Part shown: positions 1 through 9,400 of the stretch, piece by piece
Position numbering within the stretch: position 1 is the stretch's first letter
How the letters are laid out: every line of letters begins with the position of its first letter
NCBI RefSeq assembly: GCF_010731655.1
Contig: NZ_AP022619.1
Location: forward strand, 3,348,001-3,412,000
DNA length: 64,000 bases
DNA from: Mycobacterium paraseoulense
Lineage (GTDB): Bacteria > Actinomycetota > Actinomycetes > Mycobacteriales > Mycobacteriaceae
Direction: 5' to 3'
Notes under the pieces: generated by a model
Seen by the model: the letters and a program-made list of their open reading frames with translations, nothing else
Told to the model about the DNA's origin: nothing
Database searches by the model: none
Position numbers and translations under genes: made by a program

Positions 1-718
1 TCCGGCCCCGCTGAACCACGGTGTCGCAATAGGTCACCCCGTCGGCCAGGGTGAACGCCATCTCCTGCACCGCGTTCGCCCCCGCGTCGCGGAAGTGCGC
101 ACCCGCCACCGAGATCGCGTTGAACCTCGGAACCTCGGCCGCACAGAACTCGATGGTGTCGGCGATCAGCCGCAGCGACGGCTCCGGCGGCCAGATCCAC
201 GTTCCGCGCGACGCGTACTCCTTGAGGATGTCGTTTTGGATGGTGCCGGTCAGCTTCGCCCGCGGCACGCCCTTCTTCTCGGCGGCCGCGACGTAGAACG
301 CCAGCAGGATCGCCGCCGTCCCGTTGATCGTCATGCTCGTGCTGAGCTTGTCCAACGGAATGCCGTCGAACAGGATCTCGAAGTCGGCCAGGGTGTCCAC
401 CGCGACGCCGACCCGCCCGACCTCCTCGCCGAACTCCGCGTCGTCGGAGTCGTATCCGCACTGGGTCGGCAGGTCCAGGGCCACCGACAGACCGGTACCG
501 CCCTGTTCGAGCAGGTAGCGATACCGGCGGTTGGATTCCTCGGCGGTGCCGAATCCCGAGTATTGGCGGAACGTCCAGAGCTTGCCGCGATAGCCGGACG
601 CGAAGTTTCCGCGGGTGAAGGGAAACTGCCCCGGCTGCGGAGGTTCCGCGCTTACATCCGCCGGCCCGTATACGGGCTGCAGCGGGATGCCAGACGGAGT
701 GCGGGCCGTATTATCCAT
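1..718 (-). CDS. B12-dependent acyl-CoA mutase, large subunit (N-terminal part)
   Basis: Only the first 239 residues lie in the window; the rest runs off the left edge. The protein begins ATG (complement of 716-718) with [10 protein letters not shown] and then shows the PGQFPFTRG entry motif, FRQYSGFG and [16 protein letters not shown], hallmarks of the substrate-binding TIM barrel of methylmalonyl-CoA-type mutases. These enzymes rearrange the carbon skeleton of acyl-CoAs using adenosylcobalamin. Whether the substrate is methylmalonyl-, isobutyryl- or ethylmalonyl-CoA cannot be told from this part, and the cobalamin-binding domain is not visible. The next gene upstream on the same strand starts at 1628, leaving about 95 bp (719-815) for a promoter. 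Confidence 0.88.
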   Translation of the reverse strand, partial: MDNTARTPSGIPLQPVYGPADVSAEPPQPGQFPFTRGNFASGYRGKLWTFRQYSGFGTAEESNRRYRYLLEQGGTGLSVALDLPTQCGYDSDDAEFGEEVGRVGVAVDTLADFEILFDGIPLDKLSTSMTINGTAAILLAFYVAAAEKKGVPRAKLTGTIQNDILKEYASRGTWIWPPEPSLRLIADTIEFCAAEVPRFNAISVAGAHFRDAGANAVQEMAFTLADGVTYCDTVVQRGR

Positions 719-815
719 CGCTGAATAACGTACTTGCAAAAAAAGAGAATGCCAATACCATACGCCTGACCTGGCCAAATACTCCACGATGGCCGCGCCT
801 CGGCCCCGGGACGCG

Positions 816-1628
816 CTACCTCCGGCAGAGGATTTCGCCGTGGGGGATGGCGATCCACCCGTCGGGCGCGGCGGCCCAGGCGCGCCACGCCGCGGAGATC
901 TCCTCGAGCTGCGCCGTCGTGGCCAGACCGAGATCCACCAGATCGCGCGCGATCCGCGAATGCACGATCCGCTCGGCCCACATGCCGCCCCACCATTCGC
1001 GCGCCGCGGGCGTGGCGCAGCACCAGACGCTGCCGGTCGCCGTGACATCGGCGAAACCCGCCCGCTGGGCCCAGGACAACAACCGCCGCCCGGCATCGGG
1101 CTCGCCGCGGTTGGCACGAGCGGCCCGCCGGTAGATGTCGCGCCACAGATCCAGCGCCGGCAACTCTGGGAACCAGATGAACCCCGCGTAGTCGGCGTCC
1201 CGGGCCGCCACGACACCGCCCGGTGCGCACACGCGTTTCATCTCCCGCAGGGCGCCCACCGGATCGGCGACGTGTTGCAGCACTTGGTGCGCGTGCACGA
1301 CGTCGAATGCGCCGTCCGGAAAGTCGAGGCGATGCACGTCGGCCATCGCGAACGACACGTTCGACAGACCACGTCGCTCGATCTCGGCGCGGGCCACGTC
1401 GAGGACGTCGGTCGACTGGTCGACGGCGGTGACCGGTCCCGGTGCGACGCGGGCGGCCAGGTCGGCGGTGATCGTCCCGGGTCCGCAGCCGATATCCAGC
1501 ACCGACAACCCCGGCTTGAGGTGGGGCAGGAGGTAGGCCGCCGAATCCTCCGCGGTGCGTCGCTGGTGACTCCGGAGCACCGATCCGTGGTGTCCATGCG
1601 TGTAGGTGGCCCCGCGTTCGTCGGTCAT
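816..1628 (-). CDS. class I SAM-dependent methyltransferase
   Basis: A 270-residue protein of the UbiE/COQ5-like class I methyltransferase fold. The SAM-binding glycine loop VLDIGCGPG is at residues 43-51, followed by the acidic motif (AVDQS near 68) and [11 protein letters not shown] near 93-103. The later motif [13 protein letters not shown] is also typical. The substrate is unknown: the fold is shared by methyltransferases of lipids, quinones and small molecules. It transfers a methyl group from SAM in the cytoplasm. Its 5' flank contains two adjacent perfect AT-rich palindromes (1652-1683), so it is probably under a dedicated repressor. It lies between the acyl-CoA mutase and a VanX-like peptidase on the same strand. 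Confidence 0.85.
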   Translation of the reverse strand: MTDERGATYTHGHHGSVLRSHQRRTAEDSAAYLLPHLKPGLSVLDIGCGPGTITADLAARVAPGPVTAVDQSTDVLDVARAEIERRGLSNVSFAMADVHRLDFPDGAFDVVHAHQVLQHVADPVGALREMKRVCAPGGVVAARDADYAGFIWFPELPALDLWRDIYRRAARANRGEPDAGRRLLSWAQRAGFADVTATGSVWCCATPAAREWWGGMWAERIVHSRIARDLVDLGLATTAQLEEISAAWRAWAAAPDGWIAIPHGEILCRR

Positions 1629-1651
1629 CCCCGAAGCCTACCGATTGAATC

Positions 1652-1683
1652 ACAATATGAAATTATTGTCTCATAATATGAGA
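1652..1683. promoter_or_regulatory. pair of adjacent perfect palindromes upstream of the methyltransferase
   Basis: ACAATATGAAATTATTGT (1652-1669, 6-bp arms) abuts TCTCATAATATGAGA (1669-1683, 7-bp arms around a single A). Both lie in the 57-bp gap between the methyltransferase start (1628) and the dipeptidase stop (1686), in DNA much richer in A+T than its surroundings. This fits operators of a repressor controlling the methyltransferase; the regulator is not identified. Confidence 0.5.
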
Positions 1684-1685
1684 CC

Positions 1686-2411
1686 TCAGTCGACGGGGAC
1701 GTCGAGGATCGGGCGGTCGACCGCGGCGCCGGGGCCGTCGAAATGCCACCACTCCCCGGAATATGGCGACAGCCCGCCGTACTTCATGGCGTTCCGCAGG
1801 GAAGCCCGGTTCGCTTGGGCGTCGGCGCTGACACCCTGCGTCGCGAAAGCGTTGGCGCGCGAGGAGAAGTCATCGAAGTCCGTGCCCATGTCGGCCAGGC
1901 AGAGCCCGTCCGCATGCTGCCCCGAGGCGCACGGCTGCTGCATCGTCGTGAACGTCACGTCCACCGAGCGCCCCGATTCGTGACTGTGCGCAAATTGGCC
2001 GGGGCGCGCGACCCACGCCGGGTTCGGGACGACGCTGAACATCTTGACCTGGACGTCGTGGGGCCGATAGCAGTCCCAGAACACCAGGAGGTGGCCCTGC
2101 GGGCGCAGCGCGGTCGCGGCAGCGGCCAGCCCGGAAGCCATCGATTGGTGCACCAGGCAGCGGGCGTCGGACGGGTACAGCTGCGTGTGGGTGAAGTTGT
2201 TGGTCGTCGCGTAGCGAAGGTCGATGATGGCGTCGGGGACGACATTGCGGACGTCGACGAATCCGGCCGCTCGTGCCGCATCGCTGACGGGCGGGACATC
2301 GGGGGCCGCCTGGGCGGTCCGGTCCCAGGAGACCGCGACCAACCCCGCGACGACCGTTAACGCAAGGGCGGGGCGCAAAAGACGCATCCGGTCATTGTCG
2401 CGGTTGGCCAC
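1686..2411 (-). CDS. VanX-like D-Ala-D-Ala dipeptidase (peptidase M15D), exported
   Basis: A 241-residue zinc peptidase. Residues 9-36 form a basic start plus hydrophobic stretch (MRLLRPALALTVVAGLVAV) ending near AQA, a secretion signal; translation may begin at this internal Met (2387) rather than at 2411. Zinc and catalytic residues follow VanX spacing: SHESGRSVD at 143-151 (H144, D151) and EWWH at 220-223 (general base E220, ligand H223), with the substrate motif YRP at 115-117. The family hydrolyses D-Ala-D-Ala or related dipeptides. An exported copy points to recycling or trimming of wall peptides rather than vancomycin resistance; no vanH, vanA or vanRS genes are nearby. Confidence 0.85.
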   Translation of the reverse strand: MANRDNDRMRLLRPALALTVVAGLVAVSWDRTAQAAPDVPPVSDAARAAGFVDVRNVVPDAIIDLRYATTNNFTHTQLYPSDARCLVHQSMASGLAAAATALRPQGHLLVFWDCYRPHDVQVKMFSVVPNPAWVARPGQFAHSHESGRSVDVTFTTMQQPCASGQHADGLCLADMGTDFDDFSSRANAFATQGVSADAQANRASLRNAMKYGGLSPYSGEWWHFDGPGAAVDRPILDVPVD

Positions 2412-2429
2412 GCCGAATCGCGCTATCCG

Positions 2430-3029
2430 CTAGGCGATGTCGCCCTCGACGTAGCGTTGCAGGTTCGGCGCGATCGCCGCCACCACCTGGTCGTCGGGCA
2501 TCGACGCGATCGGCTCGATCTTGTAGACGTAGCGCAACAACGCGAACCCGATCAACTGGGTGGCGATCAGCCCGCTGCGCCGCAGTCGTTCGTCCTCGTC
2601 GGCCCCCAGGCTGGAACCGCCGATCAGGCCGCGCTCGACGATCAGCCGCAGCTTCTCTCGCGTCTTGTCTTCGTGGGCGGCGGTCAGCACCACCGCGCGC
2701 AGGATCGGACCGACCTCCTCGTCGGCCCAGGTGCCCAGCACCGTGCGGATCAGTTGCCGACCCAGGTCGGCCTTGGGCGTCGCCCAGGTCGCCGCCACCG
2801 CGTCGAGCCACTTCTGCGGCGGCGTGGTGGCAGCATCGAGCAGGCCCTCCTTGGAGCCGAAGTAGTGATAGATGAGGGCCGGGTCGACGTCCGCGGTCCG
2901 GGCGACGGCACGAATGGCCGTGCCGGCCCAGCCGTGATCGGCGAATTCGTCGCGAGCGGCGGCCAGGATGCGTGCCGCCAGCACGCCGCGCTCGTCGCGC
3001 GGCCCCGGGGTGATCGGTCGCTTCGGCAC
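2430..3029 (-). CDS. TetR family transcriptional regulator
   Basis: A 199-residue TetR repressor. The N-terminal helix-turn-helix spans roughly residues 15-62, with the family signature ALIYHYFGSKEGLLDAA in the recognition-helix region. The C-terminal domain resembles the TetR_C_17 type common in actinobacteria. The gene is divergent from the CocE-like hydrolase, with start codons 61 bp apart; the gap holds two overlapping inverted repeats (3051-3077), the likely operator for both genes. The ligand is unknown but may be related to the ester or amide substrate of the hydrolase. Confidence 0.9.
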   Translation of the reverse strand: MPKRPITPGPRDERGVLAARILAAARDEFADHGWAGTAIRAVARTADVDPALIYHYFGSKEGLLDAATTPPQKWLDAVAATWATPKADLGRQLIRTVLGTWADEEVGPILRAVVLTAAHEDKTREKLRLIVERGLIGGSSLGADEDERLRRSGLIATQLIGFALLRYVYKIEPIASMPDDQVVAAIAPNLQRYVEGDIA

Positions 3030-3050
3030 CGTCTCACCATACCGGAAGTC

Positions 3051-3077
3051 TCAACTTGCGTTGAAACTAATTTCAAC
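3051..3077. promoter_or_regulatory. candidate TetR operator between divergent genes
   Basis: TCAACTTGCGTTGA (3051-3064, 5-bp arms) overlaps GTTGAAACTAATTTCAAC (3060-3077, perfect 7-bp arms, 4-bp spacer). It lies between the TetR start (3029) and the hydrolase GTG (3091), just before a possible -10 box TAGCGT (3079-3084) placed 6 nt from that GTG, a leaderless arrangement. Binding would block the hydrolase promoter. Confidence 0.6.
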
Positions 3078-3090
3078 GTAGCGTGAAACT

Positions 3091-4800
3091 GTGACGACGC
3101 TCAACGGCCCGCAGACCACCGGCCGGGAATACCGGAACCTCAGCGAGCCGCAGTACGCGGCGCGCACCGACATCAATACCGCGATCAGAATGCGCGACGG
3201 CACAACGCTTTTGGCCGACATTCACCGGCCGGACGCCGACGGTCGCTTCCCGGCGCTGCTGGCCGCCTCACCATATCCGCGGCAGATGCAGGATCTCGGT
3301 GCGCCGGCGGGGTTCATCGAGGCCGGCCGGACGGACTTCTGGGTGCCGCGCGGCTACGTGCACGTCATCGCCAACCTGCGCGGGACCTGCGGCTCCGAAG
3401 GCACTTTCAACTTCTTCGATGCCCAGGAACGCCGGGACGTGCACGACCTGGTGGAGTGGGTCGCGGCCCAGCCGTGGTGCGACGGGAACGTCGGGATGAT
3501 CGGCATCAGCTACTTCGCGATGACCCAGCTGGAGGCGGCCGTGGAGCGGCCGCCCCACCTCAAAGCGATCTTTCCCCTTGCCGTGACGAGCGATCTGTAC
3601 GAGGGCGCCAACCACCACGGGCTGTTGAGTTCGTCTTTCATCACACCGTTTCTGGCCATGATGGGGCTGACCTCCGACCGCAGCGACAAGGTGTGGCGCA
3701 GCAAGCCGGTGGGGTTGGCGCGGCGCGTCCTAAACAACCCTAAGGTGCACAAGAAATTCGAGACGATGAATGGCGAGGCGGCGGTCACCATGTTGCGCCA
3801 GTTGCTCAAGCTGCCGCACAATCCCCACCCGTGGGACGAGTTGTGGCAGCAGGCCGCGGTCAAGCACCCGACACGCGACGAGTGGTGGGAGGAGCGAAAC
3901 CTGTTGCCATTACTGAAGGAAATCGACATCCCGGTCTACCTGGGGTGCGACTGGCAGAACGTGCCGTTGCACCTGCCCTCGACGTTCGCCAGCTGGAGCG
4001 GGTTGTCGCACAACGCGCGCGTGCGGATGGGCATGCTCGGCGAGTTCGGGCTCACCTGGCCATGGGAAAGCATGCACATCGAGGCGCTGGCCTGGTACGA
4101 CCATTGGCTGAAGGGCCGCGACACCGGGATCACCGACGGGCCGCCGATCCGCTACTTTTTGCCTGGCGCCGACGAGTGGCGAACCGCCGACACCTGGCCG
4201 CCGTCACAGGCCGCGCATCGCGAACTGGCCCTGCGCGCCGACGGCGGTCTGGACGCCGACGAGGGTGATCCGGGCAGCCGGGAATTCATGGTGTTGGGCT
4301 CCGGCCTGGGCCGCATCAAAGCCAGCGAGGTCGACCCACCGTCGATACTGGCCTGGACCAGCGCCGTGCTGAGCCACGACATCGATGTCGTGGGCGACAT
4401 CGAGTTGCGCCTTATCGCGTCGGCGACGGCGATCGACACCGCCTGGATAGCGATGCTGCAGGACGTGGCACCCGACGGGGGAACGACCGATGTGACCGCG
4501 GGCTGGTTGCGCGCCAGCCTGCGCGAGGTCGACGAAGCGGCCAGCCGCCCCGGCGCGCCGGTGCTGCCCTGCCGCAACCCGCAAGCGGTGCCGCTCGGAG
4601 AGGACGTCGAGTACCGAATTCCGTTGGTCCCCAACGCCCGCCGGTTCAAGGCGGGCCACCGCATTCGCCTGACGCTCACCAGCGACGACCAGGACCCCTC
4701 GGTGCCGGCAATCATGAACTTCCGGCACGCCGGCGTCGGTACGTCCAGCCTGAACACGGTGCGCTCGTCGTCGCGGCTGCTGTTGCCGGTGCTCGGGTAG
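3091..4800 (+). CDS. CocE/NonD family hydrolase (S15-type alpha/beta hydrolase)
   Basis: A 569-residue alpha/beta hydrolase of the X-Pro dipeptidyl-peptidase/cocaine esterase family. The nucleophile elbow GISYFA places the catalytic Ser at residue 140. The N-terminal part carries the typical TLLADIHRPDADGRFP strand pair, and the C-terminal beta-rich domain (RFKAGHRIRLTLTSDDQDPS) is that of CocE/NonD proteins. The family hydrolyses esters, amides or acyl-peptides; the substrate here is unknown. The GTG start is supported by the nearby -10-like TAGCGT (3079-3084) and the operator directly upstream. It is divergent from a TetR gene, which probably represses it. Downstream is a truncated tautomerase gene. 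Confidence 0.88.
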   Translation: MTTLNGPQTTGREYRNLSEPQYAARTDINTAIRMRDGTTLLADIHRPDADGRFPALLAASPYPRQMQDLGAPAGFIEAGRTDFWVPRGYVHVIANLRGTCGSEGTFNFFDAQERRDVHDLVEWVAAQPWCDGNVGMIGISYFAMTQLEAAVERPPHLKAIFPLAVTSDLYEGANHHGLLSSSFITPFLAMMGLTSDRSDKVWRSKPVGLARRVLNNPKVHKKFETMNGEAAVTMLRQLLKLPHNPHPWDELWQQAAVKHPTRDEWWEERNLLPLLKEIDIPVYLGCDWQNVPLHLPSTFASWSGLSHNARVRMGMLGEFGLTWPWESMHIEALAWYDHWLKGRDTGITDGPPIRYFLPGADEWRTADTWPPSQAAHRELALRADGGLDADEGDPGSREFMVLGSGLGRIKASEVDPPSILAWTSAVLSHDIDVVGDIELRLIASATAIDTAWIAMLQDVAPDGGTTDVTAGWLRASLREVDEAASRPGAPVLPCRNPQAVPLGEDVEYRIPLVPNARRFKAGHRIRLTLTSDDQDPSVPAIMNFRHAGVGTSSLNTVRSSSRLLLPVLG

Positions 4801-4846
4801 CCGTCGAGGTGTGGCCGGGCGGTGCGCCACGCGGGATGATCGTGCG

Positions 4847-4952
4847 ATGTCGATGATCGAACTGACATTCGTGCGTGGCTCCGTGGAGGACGACGCGTTG
4901 GGACGGCTGGCCGACGAACTGGTGACCGCGCTGCTGCGGGCCGAGCGCGCCG
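4847..4952 (+). pseudogene. truncated tautomerase-family gene (N-terminal fragment)
   Basis: From ATG 4847 about 35 codons (MSMIELTFVRGS... to ALLRAERA) look like the start of a 4-oxalocrotonate-tautomerase-type protein of mycobacteria. After about 4952 the reading frame continues to a stop at 5162-5164, but the encoded sequence (Trp/Cys/Arg/Ser-rich) no longer resembles the family, and the base composition shifts toward A+T. The likely explanation is a recombination junction that replaced the 3' part of the gene with foreign DNA, marking the left edge of an accessory block. Loss by a plain deletion is possible. No C-terminal remnant was recognised elsewhere in the window. Confidence 0.5.
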
Positions 4953-5405
4953 GATATTGGTGGCAACATGGCCGGCTTCCGACGCTCAAGCGTTCGCGAA
5001 TCGAGGCTGTTCGGTTTTGTTGTGTACCTGTGCCTGGCGACGTGTTTCTCCGAGTTCAGGATCGAGCAGTATGTCCGGATAATTTGGGTGAACTAAGTCG
5101 GCAAAGCAAATCCTCGGCGCCGGAACGAACTCGTCTTTCGGCGGCGGACGAGGCCCTTAGCTGAGCAGTCGGACAGTTCTTTTGCGGCAATGTCGGTAGG
5201 CGCCGGCTGAACTAAGGGGCTCGAACGCGCGACTCGGAATCAGCCGCCGGACACCGATGACGACGCGAGGACAGCTCCCAAAGGTTGCCGGTGAGCAGCG
5301 GCTCGTCGACGCACTCCGGCCAAATCTCCCAACCAGGGATGAAGTGTTTTCGGAGTGGTCCGTGGCGGCAGGATCACTCTGCCGAGAGTCGTTGGGAACG
5401 CAAAG
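4953..5405. other. about 450 bp without a recognisable gene
   Basis: Between the broken tautomerase and the stop of the GNAT gene at 5406 I see only short frames without family resemblance or good ribosome-binding sites. Composition is less GC-rich than the flanking core genes. It is best read as decayed DNA at the edge of an insertion. Confidence 0.5.
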
Positions 5406-6155
5406 TTATCCGCTCATCCGCGGAATCTCGATCCGTGCGTAGTCAGCGAGCGGGTGCAATGCGACCGTCTCGCGGTCGCGGTACCAGGCGAGGAGCCGAT
5501 TTCCCTCCTCGTCGTCGACCCGAGGAAAATCGCTGCCCTCGCCTGAGTCCCTAAAATACTCGATAAGGAAGTCCGCGAGCTGTTCTGCGCACACGGAGTT
5601 TTCGGGGGTGATCGCGTCGCGGCTGCCACTGAGGACGGTCAGGAACAGGTCGTGTACGCGTTTTTTTCCCTCGGCGTCAAGCCGCGGCTGAAAGTACGGT
5701 CCGACCACGACCTGCGCACCGCGCCGTGCGTAGAACGCCGCGCGTCGCTTCGGGTCGATGTCGCCCACGACCGGGTGGCGCCGCGGATCTTCGACCTCCG
5801 CGAGCACCAGCGTGGTGTTCGGGTCCGCGTGCCATCTCCGCTCGGCGGCGTCCATCAGCACATGACCGATGCCACCACCCCGAAGCCCGGGTTTCACCGA
5901 GACGTAGCCAATGAGGAGCGCACCCGAGTGTGGATAGGGATATCCCAGCAGGCAGCCGACCGGCGTTTCGTAGTCGAACGCGCAGAGCCCCCAAGGCGCG
6001 TCGCTGCCGCTATCCGCCAGTGCGCCAACGATAGTGTCCAACGAGTCGAGTTCGTCGGGCCCGAACGAGGGATGGAGGATTTCGCGATAGATCTCCTCGA
6101 TAACGCCCGCGCCGGCTTCGGTCCGTATGTCACGGACCGCGATCCCGTTGGTCAT
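5406..6155 (-). CDS. GNAT family N-acetyltransferase with C-terminal extension
   Basis: A 249-residue protein. Residues about 15-170 form a GNAT fold: IGYVSVKPGLRGGGIGHVLMDAA holds the acetyl-CoA pyrophosphate loop (R-G-G-G-I-G), followed by LVLAEVEDP and the FYARRGAQVVVGPYFQP strand. An extension of about 80 residues follows. The same order, including the unusual Y-x-Q-P-x-L segment and the following helix, recurs in residues 505-690 of the large protein encoded divergently at 6428, so the two genes are paralogous in this domain and probably work together. The substrate is unknown. The intergenic 6156-6427 would hold both promoters; no clear operator was seen. Confidence 0.82.
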   Translation of the reverse strand: MTNGIAVRDIRTEAGAGVIEEIYREILHPSFGPDELDSLDTIVGALADSGSDAPWGLCAFDYETPVGCLLGYPYPHSGALLIGYVSVKPGLRGGGIGHVLMDAAERRWHADPNTTLVLAEVEDPRRHPVVGDIDPKRRAAFYARRGAQVVVGPYFQPRLDAEGKKRVHDLFLTVLSGSRDAITPENSVCAEQLADFLIEYFRDSGEGSDFPRVDDEEGNRLLAWYRDRETVALHPLADYARIEIPRMSG

Positions 6156-6427
6156 CCTTCGATGCTGCCATTACCCGGGGTCGGCGTCGTTGTGCCTCTG
6201 TCAGATCGGTGCGCTCTATGAGATATTTGTGCCGCGCCGTCCGCGTCAGCCCAGACATCGGAGTGCTGCCAGGAGAGGTTCAATCGTGCCCCACGTCCCG
6301 GTAACAGTCGACCTCGAGCCCGTCCACGGGCGTGCAAATCGGAGTAGATCGTGAGGTCGGGCCGAAGAGCCGTAATTGCAAGTTGGCAGGGTTGGTGGCA
6401 GAAAACCGTTGAACCGAAGTTGGCCCC

Positions 6428-9400
6428 ATGCATTGGCTAGACCATTTTAAAGTCTACTGGCAGGATTACGCCCTCCTAATAGCGATATCCGGGCTCGGTC
6501 TCCTTTTGTACACCCAGCTTTACCAGAGCTGGATGCTATTGACCCGCAGTTTGCCTCGGGAGGAACGCGCCTTTCTGCCATGGCAGGCCTTCGTTACACT
6601 GCTCTGGTTGATTCTGCGCGGATTGCAGGTGCGCTCGCTACACAAGGCCGCGCGCTTACGGATCGAAATTGAACTGCTGGACCGGCCACCTAAGCGTCCG
6701 ATTGAATTGAAATTCGACAACAAAAAGGACTTCCACGACGCCACGCTCGAATGGAAGAACGAAAAGAAACAATGGAAAGACCGGATCCGCAGGCGGATGT
6801 CGGCGATCGCGAAGGAAGAGGAAAAAGAGCGCACGATCGACGTCGAAACTTGCTCGGCACTGCTTCGCGACAACGATATCGCACGCTATTTCAATGCATA
6901 CCGGGGCGCAGAGAAGAGCTTCTTATCGAAGGTGACGATCAATTCTGGCTTCGTCGCCCCGCTGCACCTGTTAACCGGTGTCATGACATTCTACGAGCAG
7001 CATTGGCAGCCCGTCGTCAACGCGTACGGTCAATCCGTCATTCACCCAGGCGATGACTTCAGGGAGAAGCAGGCGCGCAAGATGCAGTCATTCATTTTCG
7101 ATTGCTGGCTGCTGTGGGGCCCGAGCATTCCCATCTGTATTTGCCCGCAGTGGCAGGGTGAGGTGGCCCTGCAGTACGGCTACGGCGACGAAGACAATTC
7201 GCTAGCGTTGCGCTGTTCGTCGCCCGAAATTTTTCGCACGCTGCTCGGGCAGAACGACGGCGGCCACGACGGGCTGGCCCTGAGGGCCCGTGTTTCGGGC
7301 GTTTTGAAGTGGGGGCCGGACCTCAGCACCGTCGGGCTTTGCCCGGCACAGGACGCCATCGCGCAAAGAAGCGACGAGCGACTCGTCCTCGACATATCCG
7401 GCGGAGCAGGGGGGATCCGCCCCGCCGGCGGCACTTCCGAACAAGTGAAGGCGCAGTACTACTCGGCCTACCTGTGGATCGCGTTCGTTATGTGCAAGGC
7501 AGATCCCGACACGCACGAACCAAAACCACTGAACCCCGAGAACAAGTGGCGCGACCTTATTCCCTTTTTCATTCACGCCAACATCGCCGACCCCGTCGCC
7601 TACGAATTTCATGCGAGGCAACTCGCCCGGGAAGCCGTTGAAGCGGCCATACAGTTGCTCGAGGATGAGCAAGACCTGATTCTACGTTTTGCCTGCGCGA
7701 TCGACGAAACCGGCTGCGGTCACGACTCGCCCTATGTACTGCCCGTATCGCCCACGGAAAAGATCTCGGCAATAATGAGGCGGTTCGCCGACGAGGCAAA
7801 GAGACAGGGGCACGGGTCGGCGCTACGGCGGCTAGAGTTTGCCTCAAAAGAACCTTTCGAGCACGGCGACTACGCTTCGTGCGCATTGCCGCAAATAGTG
7901 AAGCGTTTCTATGAAGACATCGACGCGAAAGGGCTCGAGTTTCGAGAGCTGCGATACACCCGCAAATCCGATCTCGATCTGCTGAGGATCTTCTACGACG
8001 ACTGCTTCGAACCCGAATTCCCTGACGAAAACGAACGCGAATCACGCGAGGAGATAGAAAATTACTTACGCGCCAAGGAGTTCGGTTGGTACGAGAAGAA
8101 CAACTACCATGTCATTCTCATGCTCGATAAAGACGACGAACTGCTCGGGGGCGCGATTGCGGACTACCTCAATGAACCGAATGCCGGAGTGATCGAGTAC
8201 ATCGTCATCAAGCCCGAACACCGGAACGCCGGGTTGGGCAGTCAGCTGTTGGAATGCGTCGAGCGCGTCCTGCACGACGACGCGGACAAAGCCCAGAATC
8301 GTCCGCTCGACTGGATTGCGGCGGAGATTGACGACCCGTTCGTCACCCCACGGCCCCTGCAGGGAGTCGACCCCTTCGCGGTGGCAAGAAAATGGGGAAA
8401 ATGGGGATATCGATTGCTCGACTTCCCGTACCGCCAACCGGCCCTCGCCGAAACTAAGAAACCCGTCGATACGATGTTTCTCAGCGCCAAACTCTGCCAT
8501 GGCGGGAAATTTCAGCCAAAACACAGCGACAAGAAATTTCTCCCGAAGTCGGACATCGAAAGCCTTCTCATCGCATACCTGCGCTTGGCAATGCGAATCG
8601 ACGATCCGCAGCACCACGAGGACTTCCAAGCGATGCATAACTCCATGCCGGACGAAGTTCCGCTGGTCGACCTGGAGAAATATCTCGGACCGGAAGATGG
8701 GCTTGTAGACGCCAAGGAGGTCATCGGCGCCCAAGATCCCGAACTGGTCCGCGCGCTTGAGCTGTACAACAACGTTTTTGGCCGTGAGATCGGCAAGGAT
8801 GATTACTGGAAGGTGTCCCGGCCACCCGACGGATTGACGGACCGCATCGAGTGCCGCGACCACCTGTGGACGATTCGCAGCGCCGCGGAAGCGCAATGCG
8901 AAGGAGTGGCCTCCTTCGTCACGCTGCCCAACGCGGGGTTCGTCCGGTACATCGAGTTTCACGATCGATGGCCCGACTCCGACATGCTCCGTGGCCTGAT
9001 CGCACGCATCGAGGAGCGCATGGTCCGCGACGCCATTCGCTCGGGCAAGCAGATGAAGCGCGACGGCGAGCAAATGATTCGCCACGGCAAGCGATTGGGC
9101 CGCTCCGGCAAGAAGAAGACGGTGGAACTGGGCGAAGAAATGCGGGACGCCGGCACGAAGAAGCTCGAGGACGACAAGAAAAAGGGACTGAACGGTGCAG
9201 GTGCGCGCGGCTGGTACATCGAATGCGCCGACCCGACAAGGCAAGACTTGCTGCTGGACACCGGCTTCTGGGAACTCGACCTTGAGTACCCACTACCTCC
9301 GCCGCCCGCCCGTCCAATTCGCCTGATGTACAAGCCGTTTGGTCGCGTGTACGATCCCCCCACCATCAACAGCAAGGTGCTCCTCCAGGTCGTCAGGGAG

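Noticed and set aside
5257..5442. 61-residue frame in the gap before the GNAT gene
   Set aside because: Overlaps the end of the GNAT gene on the other strand, has no family resemblance and no start signal.
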